Source: Bacteroidales bacterium (GTDB lineage Bacteria > Bacteroidota > Bacteroidia > Bacteroidales > Marinilabiliaceae). From it: 64,000 nt of DNA. Location: positions 1-64,000 of the forward strand of contig JAKSLF010000011.1 of assembly GCA_024401355.1 (NCBI GenBank), read 5' to 3'. A model generated the notes under the pieces. It worked only from the letters and a program-made list of their open reading frames with translations, was not told the DNA's origin and searched no databases. Positions 7,226-15,523 of this stretch are shown piece by piece (within the stretch, counting starts at the first letter, position 1; each line of letters begins with the position of its first letter). Made by a program: the position numbers and the translations under genes.

Positions 7226-8926
7226 ATGTACAGTAGAGTTTTTTCTCAGATAGAACGAATTAATACTCCTAAGTGCCGTAAGGCACTTGAGGAGTTTGTA
7301 AAAATCCTATTCAACAATAGGGCTAAAGGTAATAATATGCTTATGCTTGGTGTTGATAATAGGTCTCTTATACAAGAGATGTTAGGTGGTTTGTCGGCTC
7401 AAGCAACAATCAAGGAGGAAGCAAAATATAATATTCATATAATAAGAACGATTAAAGATTGTAAGATAGTAGTTAGTTTTAGGCATTATGACTGTATCAA
7501 TGAAAAGACTAAAGAATATGTAAGGGACTTGTTTGAAATTTATAATAAAGATATCGACTTGAATTTGGCATTGAAAAATGGTCAGATTCCTAGTTTGCCA
7601 ATAACAGGACAGAATGAAGTCCAACAATTCCTTGAAAGTCCAAGAGAATGTTTTAGAATACTATCTGGTAATGAGCTCATAGATTCTTTGGATATATCTT
7701 ATCCATCAACAAACGATGAACCTGTTCATAATTCAATAAATGATTTGTGGATAATTACCAAGGAGAATGAATTTATTGCCAGGTCCAAAGGTAATGAAGA
7801 AGAAGGGAATGGAGCAAGTTCATTTTGGAATCAAGTAGTTGCTTCTGGAAAGAATATATACAATTACAATTTTGTTATTTTAAATAATATAGATGATTAT
7901 TTAATTAAGGCGTTTAATGAACTCAGGTCTCTTTATCGCGAAAAATTGTGCCTTGATGATTCTGACGTAAATCTTCTTAATCGAGTATTCATGTTATCTG
8001 ACAACAGATACTATGAAACAAGAAGTGAGTTGCCGTGTAATCTCCTTCAAGATATAAATGCCATACAAGATGATGCAAGAAATGCGGCCATGTATTCTTG
8101 TTTGATAGAAAGGATAAATAAGCTCTGTTTTGCTGATATCTCAAAAATAAGATTGTATGTGGACGAATACAAAAAATCGATGGAAAGATTACGTACAAAT
8201 GTCGTGAAATTTTCGAAGCTAGCTGCAGATTTAAGGCAGATACCTGATAAATATAATAATTTGCTAAGTGAGAAATCGTCTGTTTGTAAATTGCGCGATG
8301 ATAAAAACGATGACAGAGATAAGACTATTGATACAATTGATAAGTCGCAAGTTGTTCTTTCGAAATTCGTTTCTGAATATTGTGATTCAATGCCCCAAGT
8401 TGAAGATTTGACAGAACAAATCAAAAATGGCCGTAAAGAGTACCTTAAGAAGAAGAGAAATTTTATTGGATCATCTTATGTTAAAGGCAAAGATGATTTC
8501 AAAAAATTTGTTAGCAATTATTGTAGAGATTATATTAAAATAGTTGATAATATTCAAAACGAAATAACATGTCCTATACATGACGACATTGAGAGAATAA
8601 AAGCCAAATGTGAAGTTTGTTTTTGTGAAACGTTAGATAGTGTGTTCTCTCCATTGCTAAATATTTCAGCTAAATTATATAACGAACATGGAAGAAACAA
8701 GGGAAAGTTCATGTCCGTAGTTAATCATTTGATTGATCAAAAACTAAATTTTGATGGAATTATGGATGGAACTGTTGCATCCATGTTGGATGAAGCATAT
8801 TCGAAAGTCGATAGCATAGTTAGTCTACAAGAAACGTCTAAAGTGTTAGATGTACTTGAAGAAGAACAAGTATATCGTGAGATTGTCCAAATACTTCAAG
8901 ATGAAATCAAGAAAACTATCTTGTAA
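7226..8926 (+). CDS. Coiled-coil partner of the dynamin-like GTPase, apparently without a P-loop
   Basis: I do not recognise this 566-residue protein as a named family. It starts four bases after the GTPase gene, so the two are translated together. The N-terminal part resembles a GTPase fold that has lost its nucleotide site: MLMLGVDNRSLIQEML (about 38-53) sits where a GxxxxGKS strand-loop-helix would be, and FVILNNIDD (about 216-224) sits where a G4 strand with its Asp would be. The rest (about 290-566) is long helices with heptad-like stretches such as VVKFSKLAADLRQIPDKY. Paired bacterial dynamins often have unequal partners, so a pseudo-GTPase subunit is a reasonable inference. It is AT-rich like its neighbour. 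Confidence 0.65.
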   Translation: MYSRVFSQIERINTPKCRKALEEFVKILFNNRAKGNNMLMLGVDNRSLIQEMLGGLSAQATIKEEAKYNIHIIRTIKDCKIVVSFRHYDCINEKTKEYVRDLFEIYNKDIDLNLALKNGQIPSLPITGQNEVQQFLESPRECFRILSGNELIDSLDISYPSTNDEPVHNSINDLWIITKENEFIARSKGNEEEGNGASSFWNQVVASGKNIYNYNFVILNNIDDYLIKAFNELRSLYREKLCLDDSDVNLLNRVFMLSDNRYYETRSELPCNLLQDINAIQDDARNAAMYSCLIERINKLCFADISKIRLYVDEYKKSMERLRTNVVKFSKLAADLRQIPDKYNNLLSEKSSVCKLRDDKNDDRDKTIDTIDKSQVVLSKFVSEYCDSMPQVEDLTEQIKNGRKEYLKKKRNFIGSSYVKGKDDFKKFVSNYCRDYIKIVDNIQNEITCPIHDDIERIKAKCEVCFCETLDSVFSPLLNISAKLYNEHGRNKGKFMSVVNHLIDQKLNFDGIMDGTVASMLDEAYSKVDSIVSLQETSKVLDVLEEEQVYREIVQILQDEIKKTIL

Positions 8927-8943
8927 TAGATTGTACTGTCTTA

Positions 8944-9030
8944 TACTGAAATAGGTTTACATTAAAAGCCCAACAAACTAATAAGAAAATTGAATAGATA
9001 TTCTATTAATCGTGTAAACCTATTTCAGTA
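8944..9030. mobile_element. 87-bp element with 18-bp perfect terminal inverted repeats (MITE or IS remnant)
   Basis: TACTGAAATAGGTTTACA (8944-8961) and its exact complement TGTAAACCTATTTCAGTA (9013-9030) bracket 51 bases without coding capacity. Perfect arms of this length at this distance are too long for an ordinary terminator loop. Ends beginning TACTGAAATAGGTTxACA resemble insertion-sequence termini I associate with Bacteroidetes IS3-type elements, but no transposase is present and I see no clean target duplication. It lies 18 bases after the dynamin pair, at the boundary of the accessory region. Confidence 0.5.
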
Positions 9031-9054
9031 AAAGCCTCCCCCCAAAAATTCAAC

Positions 9055-9328
9055 TTTGACCAATGACCGTGACCATTCCACCTTTTCTGCGTTTTACTCC
9101 AATCATTTTATCCCATTTATCGTTTTTTAACCAACTTGATTTGTTAATTTTCCCACTCTACCCTTAACTATATTTGATAATCTTTCACAATTCAGACAGC
9201 CTCGACTTCTGACACTTTTCTCGGAGGGATAACGGTACCTTACCGTACCCTTACCATACCTTTCTGACTCCACCACAAAATGCATTTTCTTAACTCTCTT
9301 TAACAATGGTCATGGTCAAACGGTCAAA
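9055..9328. repeat. Distant inverted pair of a GGTCA-rich block
   Basis: 9055-9077 (TTTGACCAATGACCGTGACCATT, split here as TTTGACCAATGACCG and TGACCATT) is nearly the complement of 9305-9328, which reads AATGGTCATGGTCA then AACGGTCAAA. Each block itself repeats the core GGTCA two or three times. About 227 bases separate the arms. They may be clustered binding sites for a regulator of clpC, or part of a mobile end. Confidence 0.35.
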
Positions 9329-9443
9329 CTCATTTTCCCAACTTTCTCCATATTTTTTTAAGAATATTTTAACACGCCCACCCTCTGCCATTTCTTCATA
9401 TCCCACCCTTCAACAATAAAAATATCTGCCAAATTGTCCACAA

Positions 9444-9475
9444 TTTGCTTTTTGGCGCATTTTTTGCTAATATTG
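9444..9475 (+). promoter_or_regulatory. clpC promoter
   Basis: TTTG at 9444-9447, exactly 20 bases, then TAATATTG at 9468-9475. This is the Bacteroidales -33/-7 pattern with one mismatch in the -7 box. The start codon at 9492 follows after 16 bases, giving a very short leader. Confidence 0.55.
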
Positions 9476-9491
9476 CACTACAATACTTCAG

Positions 9492-11099
9492 ATGAATATG
9501 AACATTAACTTATCACCAGACATAAAGGAAATTGTCCGCATAAGCCAATCGCACGCCAGACGCCTTGGACACAGTTTCATCGCACCAGAACACCTTTTGC
9601 TCGCTCTGCTGCAAGAGTCCAACAGCGACATTCTTGACATCTTAAACTACATGAATGTCAATCCTGCCAACATCTGCGAAATGATTGTCAGCAAGATGAG
9701 TGTCGGCACACCCGACTCTGTCGATGACGGCGACCTCCCACTCTTTCGCTCCACTGAGCGCATACTCCGCTTTGTCGAACTCGAAGCAAAGGACGCAGGT
9801 GACAAAAATATGAACCTCACACACCTTTTCCTTGCCATCCTTCGTGAAGAAGGTACCGTTGCCAGAGATGTCCTAGACCAAAATAAACTTTACTATACCA
9901 AGGTCAAGGCATACATCGAAAAGAAAAAAGGTCACGAAAACCCATTAGACTCAATGCTCGACGACGAAGACGACGAGGATGACAGCCCGTTCGCACAAGG
10001 TGGCAGCAACAGGGGACAGTCCGCTATGCGCCCCAACGCACCACAGCCTAACAATACAAATGTCAACTCCGACACTCCTGTGCTCGACAGCTTTGGCATC
10101 GACATGACAAAAGCCGCTGAAGAAGGCAAACTCGACCCCGTCATCGGCCGCGAAAAGGAAATAGAACGCATCTCACAGATTCTTAGCCGCAGAAAAAAGA
10201 ACAACCCAATACTTATCGGTGAACCAGGCGTCGGCAAGAGCGCTATCGTCGAAGGACTCGCACTTCGCATCAAGGACCACATCGTCCCTCGCGTCCTTTT
10301 CGACAAACGCATCTTCTCGCTCGATCTGGCATCCGTTGTCGCAGGTACCAAATATCGTGGACAGTTCGAGGAACGCATCAAGGCTATCCTCAACGAACTC
10401 ACACACAATCCTAATATAATCCTCTTCATCGACGAAATACATACTATCGTCGGAGCAGGAGGAGCAACCGGCAGCCTCGACGCCGCCAACATGCTCAAGC
10501 CAGCTCTGGCTCGAGGACAGATACAGTGCATCGGAGCTACAACTCTCGACGAATATCGACAGGTAATAGAAAAGGACGGAGCTCTCGAACGCCGATTCCA
10601 GAAGGTCATCGTCACCCCTACTACGGCCGAAGAGACTATTCAGATTCTTAACAACATAAAGGAGAAGTACGAGGCACATCACAATGTCACCTACACTCCC
10701 GAAGCTATCCGCGCCTGCGTCACTCTCACCGAGCGATACATCAGCGACCGACATCTCCCCGACAAGGCTATCGACGCACTCGACGAGGCAGGTTCGCGCG
10801 TACATATTACAAATATAGTTGTACCTAACGAAATTGTCGAACTCGAAAACCGCATCGAAGATATTCGCAACAAGAAGAAAATGGCCGTACAAGACCAGAA
10901 TTTCGAACTCGCCGCTTCATTCCGCGACAAGGAGAAGTTCCACTGTTCCGAACTGGCCGAACTCAAGCAGCACTGGCAGGAAAGCCTCGTCAACCAGCGC
11001 GAAATCGTCGATGAAGATATGGTCGCACATGTCGTCGCTATGATGACTGGCGTCCCTGTCCAGCGCATCGCACAGGCCGAAGGCGAACGTCTGTTGTAG
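9492..11099 (+). CDS. clpC: ClpC-type AAA+ chaperone, N-terminal part up to an in-frame TAG
   Basis: These 535 codons encode the Clp N-terminal repeat domain ([20 protein letters not shown], then a second copy near [11 protein letters not shown]), an acidic linker, the first AAA domain (Walker A GEPGVGKS near 243, Walker B ILFIDEIH near 310) and the short M-domain coiled coil (about 455-500). ClpC unfolds proteins and feeds them to ClpP. The frame stops at TAG (11097-11099) after AEGERLL, where relatives read on with Lys (AAG) and then MNDEL. The next codon is ATG and the rest of the protein continues in the same frame, so a single base separates this from an intact 846-residue ClpC. Codons are rich in C-ending forms, unlike the AT-rich genes upstream. 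Confidence 0.9.
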   Translation: MNMNINLSPDIKEIVRISQSHARRLGHSFIAPEHLLLALLQESNSDILDILNYMNVNPANICEMIVSKMSVGTPDSVDDGDLPLFRSTERILRFVELEAKDAGDKNMNLTHLFLAILREEGTVARDVLDQNKLYYTKVKAYIEKKKGHENPLDSMLDDEDDEDDSPFAQGGSNRGQSAMRPNAPQPNNTNVNSDTPVLDSFGIDMTKAAEEGKLDPVIGREKEIERISQILSRRKKNNPILIGEPGVGKSAIVEGLALRIKDHIVPRVLFDKRIFSLDLASVVAGTKYRGQFEERIKAILNELTHNPNIILFIDEIHTIVGAGGATGSLDAANMLKPALARGQIQCIGATTLDEYRQVIEKDGALERRFQKVIVTPTTAEETIQILNNIKEKYEAHHNVTYTPEAIRACVTLTERYISDRHLPDKAIDALDEAGSRVHITNIVVPNEIVELENRIEDIRNKKKMAVQDQNFELAASFRDKEKFHCSELAELKQHWQESLVNQREIVDEDMVAHVVAMMTGVPVQRIAQAEGERLL

Positions 11100-12032
11100 A
11101 TGAACGACGAACTCAAAGGCTCTATCGTCGGACAGGACGAGGCTATACAGAAGGTCGTCAAGGCGATCCTCCGCAACCGCGCCGGACTCAAGAATCCTAA
11201 CCGACCTATCGGCTCTTTCATTTTCATGGGACCAACTGGTGTCGGAAAGACTCTCCTCGCTCAAGTCCTGGCTAAATACCTTTTCGACTCTACCGACGCT
11301 CTCATTCGTGTCGACATGAGCGAATACATGGAAAAGTTCGCCGTCTCTCGTCTCGTCGGAGCACCTCCGGGCTATGTCGGATACGAAGAAGGCGGACAGC
11401 TGACAGAAAAGGTGCGACGCAAACCCTACTCTGTCGTTCTCCTCGACGAAATAGAAAAGGCACATCCCGACGTCTTCAACATCCTCCTGCAGGTGCTTGA
11501 CGAAGGTATGCTCACCGACTCGCTCGGACGTAAGGTCGACTTCAAGAATACTATCATCATCATGACTTCCAATGTCGGCTCACGCGAACTCAAGGAGTTC
11601 GGACGTGGCGTCGGCTTTGCACAGGAACTTCGTGAATCCGACGACGACCGAGCACGCGGCATCCTCCAAAAGGCTCTCAAGAAGGCTTTCGCACCCGAAT
11701 TCATCAATCGTATCGATGACATCATCACCTTCAAGGAACTCAAGAAGGACGATATATTCAACATCATCGACATCGAACTCCGTGGCCTCTACAAGCGCAT
11801 CAGCGAACTCGGCTTCACTCTCACACTGACCGACGACGCTAAGAACTACATCGCCGACAAGAGCTACGATTCACAATACGGTGCACGCCCTCTTCGCCGC
11901 TCTATACAAAGGTATGTCGAAGATGTACTCGCCGAACTCATCATCGAGGCAAAACTCTCACAGCCAGGAACTATAGTCCTCGACTATGACAAGGAAACTG
12001 ACAAAATGGTCACAAGAACTACAAACCAATAA
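11100..12032 (+). CDS. clpC: ClpC-type AAA+ chaperone, C-terminal AAA domain
   Basis: This is the direct in-frame continuation of the preceding CDS, starting with the ATG that touches the TAG. Its 310 residues carry the second AAA domain: Walker A GPTGVGKT (about 42-49), VDMSEYMEKFAVSRLVGAPP, Walker B VVLLDEIEKAHPD (about 113), a GVGFAQE segment where ClpC has its hydrophobic ClpP-docking loop, and the C-terminal small domain with GARPLRRSIQRYVED. If both halves are made by termination and reinitiation at TAGATG, they might reassemble. Read-through would give the normal one-chain enzyme. Whether this is a real polymorphism, a recoding event or a sequence error cannot be told from the DNA alone. 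Confidence 0.9.
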   Translation: MNDELKGSIVGQDEAIQKVVKAILRNRAGLKNPNRPIGSFIFMGPTGVGKTLLAQVLAKYLFDSTDALIRVDMSEYMEKFAVSRLVGAPPGYVGYEEGGQLTEKVRRKPYSVVLLDEIEKAHPDVFNILLQVLDEGMLTDSLGRKVDFKNTIIIMTSNVGSRELKEFGRGVGFAQELRESDDDRARGILQKALKKAFAPEFINRIDDIITFKELKKDDIFNIIDIELRGLYKRISELGFTLTLTDDAKNYIADKSYDSQYGARPLRRSIQRYVEDVLAELIIEAKLSQPGTIVLDYDKETDKMVTRTTNQ

Positions 12033-12050
12033 CCCATAATTATAACTCCT

Positions 12051-12257
12051 ATGAAAGGTTTCACTAACGGCTTGCTCTTCGGAGCACTTATAGGTGGCGC
12101 TATCGCACTTCTCTTCGCACCTAAGACTGGTGCCGAGACCCGCGAGGTCCTCAAGGATAAGATTAACAAGGCTAAGGAAGAACTCGAAAAGAAAAAGAAG
12201 GAGCTTGAAGAGATGGAGCAAAAACTCCGCTCACAGGCCGACGAACCACAAGCATAA
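12051..12257 (+). CDS. YtxH-domain small membrane protein
   Basis: This 68-residue protein has one N-terminal glycine-rich membrane segment (GLLFGALIGGAIALLFAP), the KTGAETRE turn typical of the YtxH family, and a charged coiled-coil tail (KAKEELEKKKKELEEMEQ). YtxH proteins are associated with general stress responses in other bacteria. It starts 18 bases after clpC and heads a run of three small genes. Confidence 0.85.
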   Translation: MKGFTNGLLFGALIGGAIALLFAPKTGAETREVLKDKINKAKEELEKKKKELEEMEQKLRSQADEPQA

Positions 12258-12267
12258 CACCACGACA

Positions 12268-12624
12268 ATGATAGTTCTCGACGATATCAACGAAACGGTC
12301 AACGACACCGCCAAGACTACTCAGCACCTTGCCGAACTGCACGTCGAACGTGCTAAGCTCGATGCTGCAGAAGGTCTCTCAACGGTCTCCATCAAAGCCA
12401 TCAGCGCTGTCATCAAACTGGTACTGCTCTGCAATGTCATTTTCTTCATTTCCATGGGATTAGCTCTCGTAATAGGAGAACTCACCGGCATTCCAAGCCT
12501 TGGGTTTTTCATTATCGGCGCCATATTCATCATTCTCATGATCGTTTTCGCCTGCATAAAGAAGAAAATTATCGAACGACCTGTCGTCCGCATGTACCTT
12601 AGTCTCTTTTTCAAAGACAAATAA
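12268..12624 (+). CDS. Holin-superfamily-like membrane protein (YqjE/holin-X type)
   Basis: The 118-residue product has a soluble helical start (MIVLDDINETVNDTAKTTQH) and two hydrophobic segments (about residues 50-75 and 80-103) separated by a short GELTGIPSL turn. It ends in a basic tail IKKKIIERPV. This layout matches phage-holin-superfamily III proteins found beside YtxH genes in many Bacteroidales. I took the ATG at 12268, ten bases after the YtxH stop. Confidence 0.75.
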   Translation: MIVLDDINETVNDTAKTTQHLAELHVERAKLDAAEGLSTVSIKAISAVIKLVLLCNVIFFISMGLALVIGELTGIPSLGFFIIGAIFIILMIVFACIKKKIIERPVVRMYLSLFFKDK

Positions 12625-12626
12625 TT

Positions 12627-12830
12627 ATGAATACCGACAATATTAATACTATCGACGATATCAAGGCCGCACGCAACCAGATAAACAAGAAGATCGAACT
12701 GACTCACCAGCAACTCGACCTCAATGTCACTCGTCTCAAGTATCAGATTATGCCTTCCTCTATGCTCCAGTCTCTTTTTAGCCGAGTTTCCGAGCGTATT
12801 ATGACATGGATTGATGCTCGCTTGAGTTAA
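12627..12830 (+). CDS. Small conserved helical protein of the YtxH/holin operon
   Basis: The 67-residue product (MNTDNINTIDDIKAARNQIN...) is predicted to be helical, with a NKKIELTHQQLDLNVTRL segment and an amphipathic end. It starts two bases after the preceding stop, so it is translationally coupled. I do not recognise a family. Its constant position as the third gene with YtxH and holin-like proteins suggests an envelope-stress role, which is an inference. Confidence 0.65.
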   Translation: MNTDNINTIDDIKAARNQINKKIELTHQQLDLNVTRLKYQIMPSSMLQSLFSRVSERIMTWIDARLS

Positions 12831-12861
12831 TTGGTTTTTCACAAACTTTTTACTATCTTTG
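12831..12861 (+). promoter_or_regulatory. dnaX promoter
   Basis: TTG at 12831-12833, 20 bases, then a perfect TATCTTTG at 12854-12861. It starts directly after the preceding stop codon and lies 29 bases ahead of the dnaX ATG. Confidence 0.7.
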
Positions 12862-12889
12862 TAGCGTAAATACGATTTGAGTCTGCATT

Positions 12890-14697
12890 ATGGATGAATA
12901 TATAGTCTCTGCACGTAAATATCGCCCAGCAACTTTTGACACAGTTGTCGGACAGAAGAGTATCACCACTACCCTTCGCAATGCCGTCAAAAGCGGTCGT
13001 CTCGCCCACGCCTACTTCTTTTGTGGCCCACGTGGAGTCGGCAAGACCACTTGCGCACGCATATTTGCTAAGACTATCAACTGCTCCAATCTTTCCGACA
13101 ACCAGGAGGTCTGCAACGAATGCGAATCATGTAAGGCTTTCAACGAAAACCGCTCTTTCAACATTCACGAACTCGATGCTGCATCCAACAATTCAGTCGA
13201 AGATATCCGACAGCTCATCGATCAGGTTCGCATACCACCACAGGTCGGTCGCTACTCCGTCTTCATCATCGATGAGGTCCACATGCTCTCTGCTGCCGCA
13301 TTCAATGCCTTCCTCAAAACTCTCGAGGAACCACCATCGTATGCAATCTTCATTCTCGCAACTACGGAAAAACACAAGATACTTCCTACAATCCTCTCTC
13401 GATGCCAGGTCTACGACTTCAACCGCATCACTGTCAACGATGTTGTAGAACAGCTCAAGTACATTGCTCAGAACGAAGGGATAAACGCCGATGAAGATGC
13501 ACTTGCCATTATCGGACAAAAGGCAGACGGAGCCATGCGCGACGCACTCTCCATCTTCGACCAGATCGTAGCTTTCTCCGGTTCTAATATCACATATCAG
13601 AATGTCGTCGACAATCTCAACATTCTCGATTACGACGTTTTCTTCAATACTATCGATGCCGTGAGCGACCACGACTATCTCAAGTCTATGCTCATCTTCA
13701 ACGATGTCATAAAAAAAGGATTCGATCCGCTCAATTTCCTAAGCGGACTCACCAAGCATCTCCGCAACATCCTCGTCTCTAAAGACGCACAGAGCATCTC
13801 GCTTCTCGACGTAAGCGAAAAGACCGCCGAACGCTATAAGCAGCAGGCTGCCAAGCTCCAGCCCAACGATATAATAACATATATCGACATTTTCTCGCAG
13901 GCCGAACTTAACTACAAGGCCGCCCGCGATAAACGTCAACATGTTGAGTTCACACTCCTTAAAGCTAGCGTCTTCAATGACGAAAAAAAAAAGTAGTTAC
14001 TCAACTCAATGAATACATCCGCTTGTTGTCACAACAGCAACAATCTGATACTCAACACATCACAACGCCCAACAACGTTGCCGCCGCAAATCCATACAAT
14101 ACCGCAGGCGCAGTCAACACTTCTACCCCATCAAACTACACCAACCCTAATGTAACAACGTCCATTCCACAATCCGGACTGCGTTTCAACTCTCCTAAAC
14201 CAACAACCAACACAAGCCATAGCGATGTCTCTTTGTCCGACATGCTGTCGCAGATAAACAATCGTTCTGTAGTCCAAAGCACCAACCAAGAGCAAACATC
14301 TATCGCCAATGTCTATGGCAACAAGGCTGTCGCTGTCGATGCCAAAAGAATTAATGAACTTTGGGTAAGATATGCACGTAGTATCGAATCTACCGATACT
14401 CACCTCTACACCATTATGCAACAGCCTCCTGTCATCAACAACGAACAGATTGTCATCAATGTAAATACTGATCTACAGGCTGCCAAAATATCAGAAAGCG
14501 CCGATCTTATCAATTTCCTACGACAAGAAAGTGGTGTTCCCAACCTTGTCCTTGTAGCCAATGTTGATAATGCCCAAGGATCCGACTCTTCACAGTTTAG
14601 TGTAGTCAACTCTAGGGAAAAACTCAACGAAATGATCGAAATAAATAAGGATATTGAAACTCTTATAAAAGAATTCAACTTCGACTTGGATATATAG
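12890..14697 (+). CDS. dnaX: DNA polymerase III tau/gamma subunit, split by a -1 shift at an A10 run
   Basis: The first 368 codons encode the clamp-loader ATPase: Walker A GPRGVGKTT (about 46), a four-Cys zinc site with CNECESC (about 75), Walker B FIIDEVHML (about 125) and the collar domain. Frame 0 stops at TAG 13994-13996, immediately after A10 (13983-13992). Slipping back one base there gives DEKKKVVTQLNEYIRLL and a further 230 residues with a Ser/Thr/Asn-rich linker. That part ends in a conserved C-terminal domain (LWVRYARSIESTDTHLYTIM, SADLINFLRQESG) and terminates at 14697. This allows a short gamma-like form (368 residues) and a long tau-like form (602). In E. coli and Thermus, dnaX is known to use an A-run for the same purpose. 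Confidence 0.9.
13983..13992 (+). other. Slippery A10 tract inside dnaX
   Basis: Ten consecutive A bases are followed by GTAG, so the frame-0 TAG comes one codon after the tract. A -1 ribosomal slip, or transcripts that differ in length by the right number of A, would bypass the stop. Downstream, CTTGTTGTCACAACAG (14022-14037) can form only a small weak hairpin. Transcriptional slippage is therefore at least as likely as a structure-stimulated ribosomal shift. Confidence 0.7.
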
Positions 14698-14720
14698 CTT
14701 CAAAAATATCAATTAATCTA

Positions 14721-14750
14721 TTGCAGTGTAAAAAAAGATAACTATCTTTG
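14721..14750 (+). promoter_or_regulatory. tRNA-Leu promoter
   Basis: TTG at 14721-14723, 19 bases, then a perfect TATCTTTG at 14743-14750. It lies 28 bases before the mature tRNA 5-prime end. Confidence 0.65.
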
Positions 14751-14777
14751 CACCGTCATAAAAACAACGTGACATAA

Positions 14778-14859
14778 GCCCGAATGGCGGAATTGGTAGA
14801 CGCGCACGTTTCAGGTGCGTGTGTCGCAAGGCATGCAGGTTCGAGTCCTGTTTCGGGCA
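14778..14859 (+). tRNA. tRNA-Leu (anticodon CAG)
   Basis: GCCCGAA (14778-14784) pairs with TTCGGGC (14852-14858), discriminator A. The D arm reads GCGGAATTGGTAGACGC, the anticodon loop TTCAGGT gives CAG for CUG codons, and there is a class II long variable arm (TGTCGCAAGGCA) and a T arm with GGTTCGAGTCC. CCA is not encoded. Confidence 0.95.
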
Positions 14860-14860
14860 C

Positions 14861-14891
14861 AACCCTTACAATATTTTGTAAGGGTTTTTTT
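14861..14891 (+). terminator. Rho-independent terminator of tRNA-Leu
   Basis: AACCCTTACA (14861-14870) pairs perfectly with TGTAAGGGTT (14877-14886) and is followed by a T run. It begins one base after the tRNA. Confidence 0.85.
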
Positions 14892-14903
14892 ATTTGTAAT
14901 TGA

Positions 14904-15458
14904 TTATTTCAACCTATACATTATATGCTGGCAATGGGATATTGGATGCTCAACAACAAGCGAATCTGATGTGATTGCATATACTCTCACAGACCTCACC
15001 GAAGAATCAATAACTTGCTTTCTAATCTTTGGCATCAATTCACCTGCTATTATATTCTTCCTGATTTGTCTTGCCATGGATTCCTCTGTTGCACTTTTTG
15101 CCGAACTTCCTATATAGTTACAGCAAAACGTTGTCGTATCAACACTGACACATAAGAGACTATCACTATAGTCCCAATTGCCATCTACCGACATATCATA
15201 GTTAAGGGTCAGATTTGGAAATTCAAATGCTTCATCCAAATAGAATGTGACATTCAACTCCACATTGTTTGAAAACGAAAAAGCATCAAACGATTCATTG
15301 AGATTTAGGTGTATATCACAAGGTATATCTTCATTTAGATGCTCATCTACCGATGAAATATATTGCCCCATAAGATCTCGGCATTCCGAGTCAAGCACAC
15401 GACATCCGCAGAATACAGATGCCACAAATGCTATACCTATATGGATAATATTTTTCAT
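14904..15458 (-). CDS. Uncharacterised lipoprotein
   Basis: This 184-residue protein has an SPII signal (MKNIIHIGIAFVASVFCGC, lipobox FCGC). The body is rich in beta-type segments (LNESFDAFSFSNNVELNVTF, LTLNYDMSVDGNWDYSDSLL), and a more helical end follows (ATEESMARQIRKNIIAGELM). I do not recognise the family. It stands alone, convergent with the tRNA and oriented with the SDR gene upstream. Confidence 0.6.
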   Translation of the reverse strand: MKNIIHIGIAFVASVFCGCRVLDSECRDLMGQYISSVDEHLNEDIPCDIHLNLNESFDAFSFSNNVELNVTFYLDEAFEFPNLTLNYDMSVDGNWDYSDSLLCVSVDTTTFCCNYIGSSAKSATEESMARQIRKNIIAGELMPKIRKQVIDSSVRSVRVYAITSDSLVVEHPISHCQHIMYRLK

Positions 15459-15523
15459 ACGTATATACTTTTATACAAATATACACTATAATTTTAGAAT
15501 ACTATCCGAAAGGCCTTATTTTT

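Larger units (their letters stand above)
8927..9491. other. Gene-free region after the dynamin pair
   Basis: This 565-base stretch has no credible coding region. It contains an 87-bp element with perfect 18-bp inverted repeats (8944-9030), a pair of distant inverted copies of a GGTCA-rich block (9055-9077 and 9305-9328), a small palindrome ACGGTA-CCT-TACCGT (9232-9246), and the clpC promoter (9444-9475). It marks the change from AT-rich accessory DNA to core genes. Confidence 0.6.

Noticed and set aside
9228-9262. CRISPR-like or iteron array in the TACC-rich stretch
   Set aside because: TTACCGTACC/TTACCATACC occurs only two or three times within 35 bases, with no spacers and no cas or rep gene.
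11097-11099. Full reassignment of TAG to an amino acid
   Set aside because: Many genes here end naturally at TAG, including DUF3822 overlapping rsmD, dnaX and nusB. Read-through of AraC or xerD would fuse them to unrelated neighbours.
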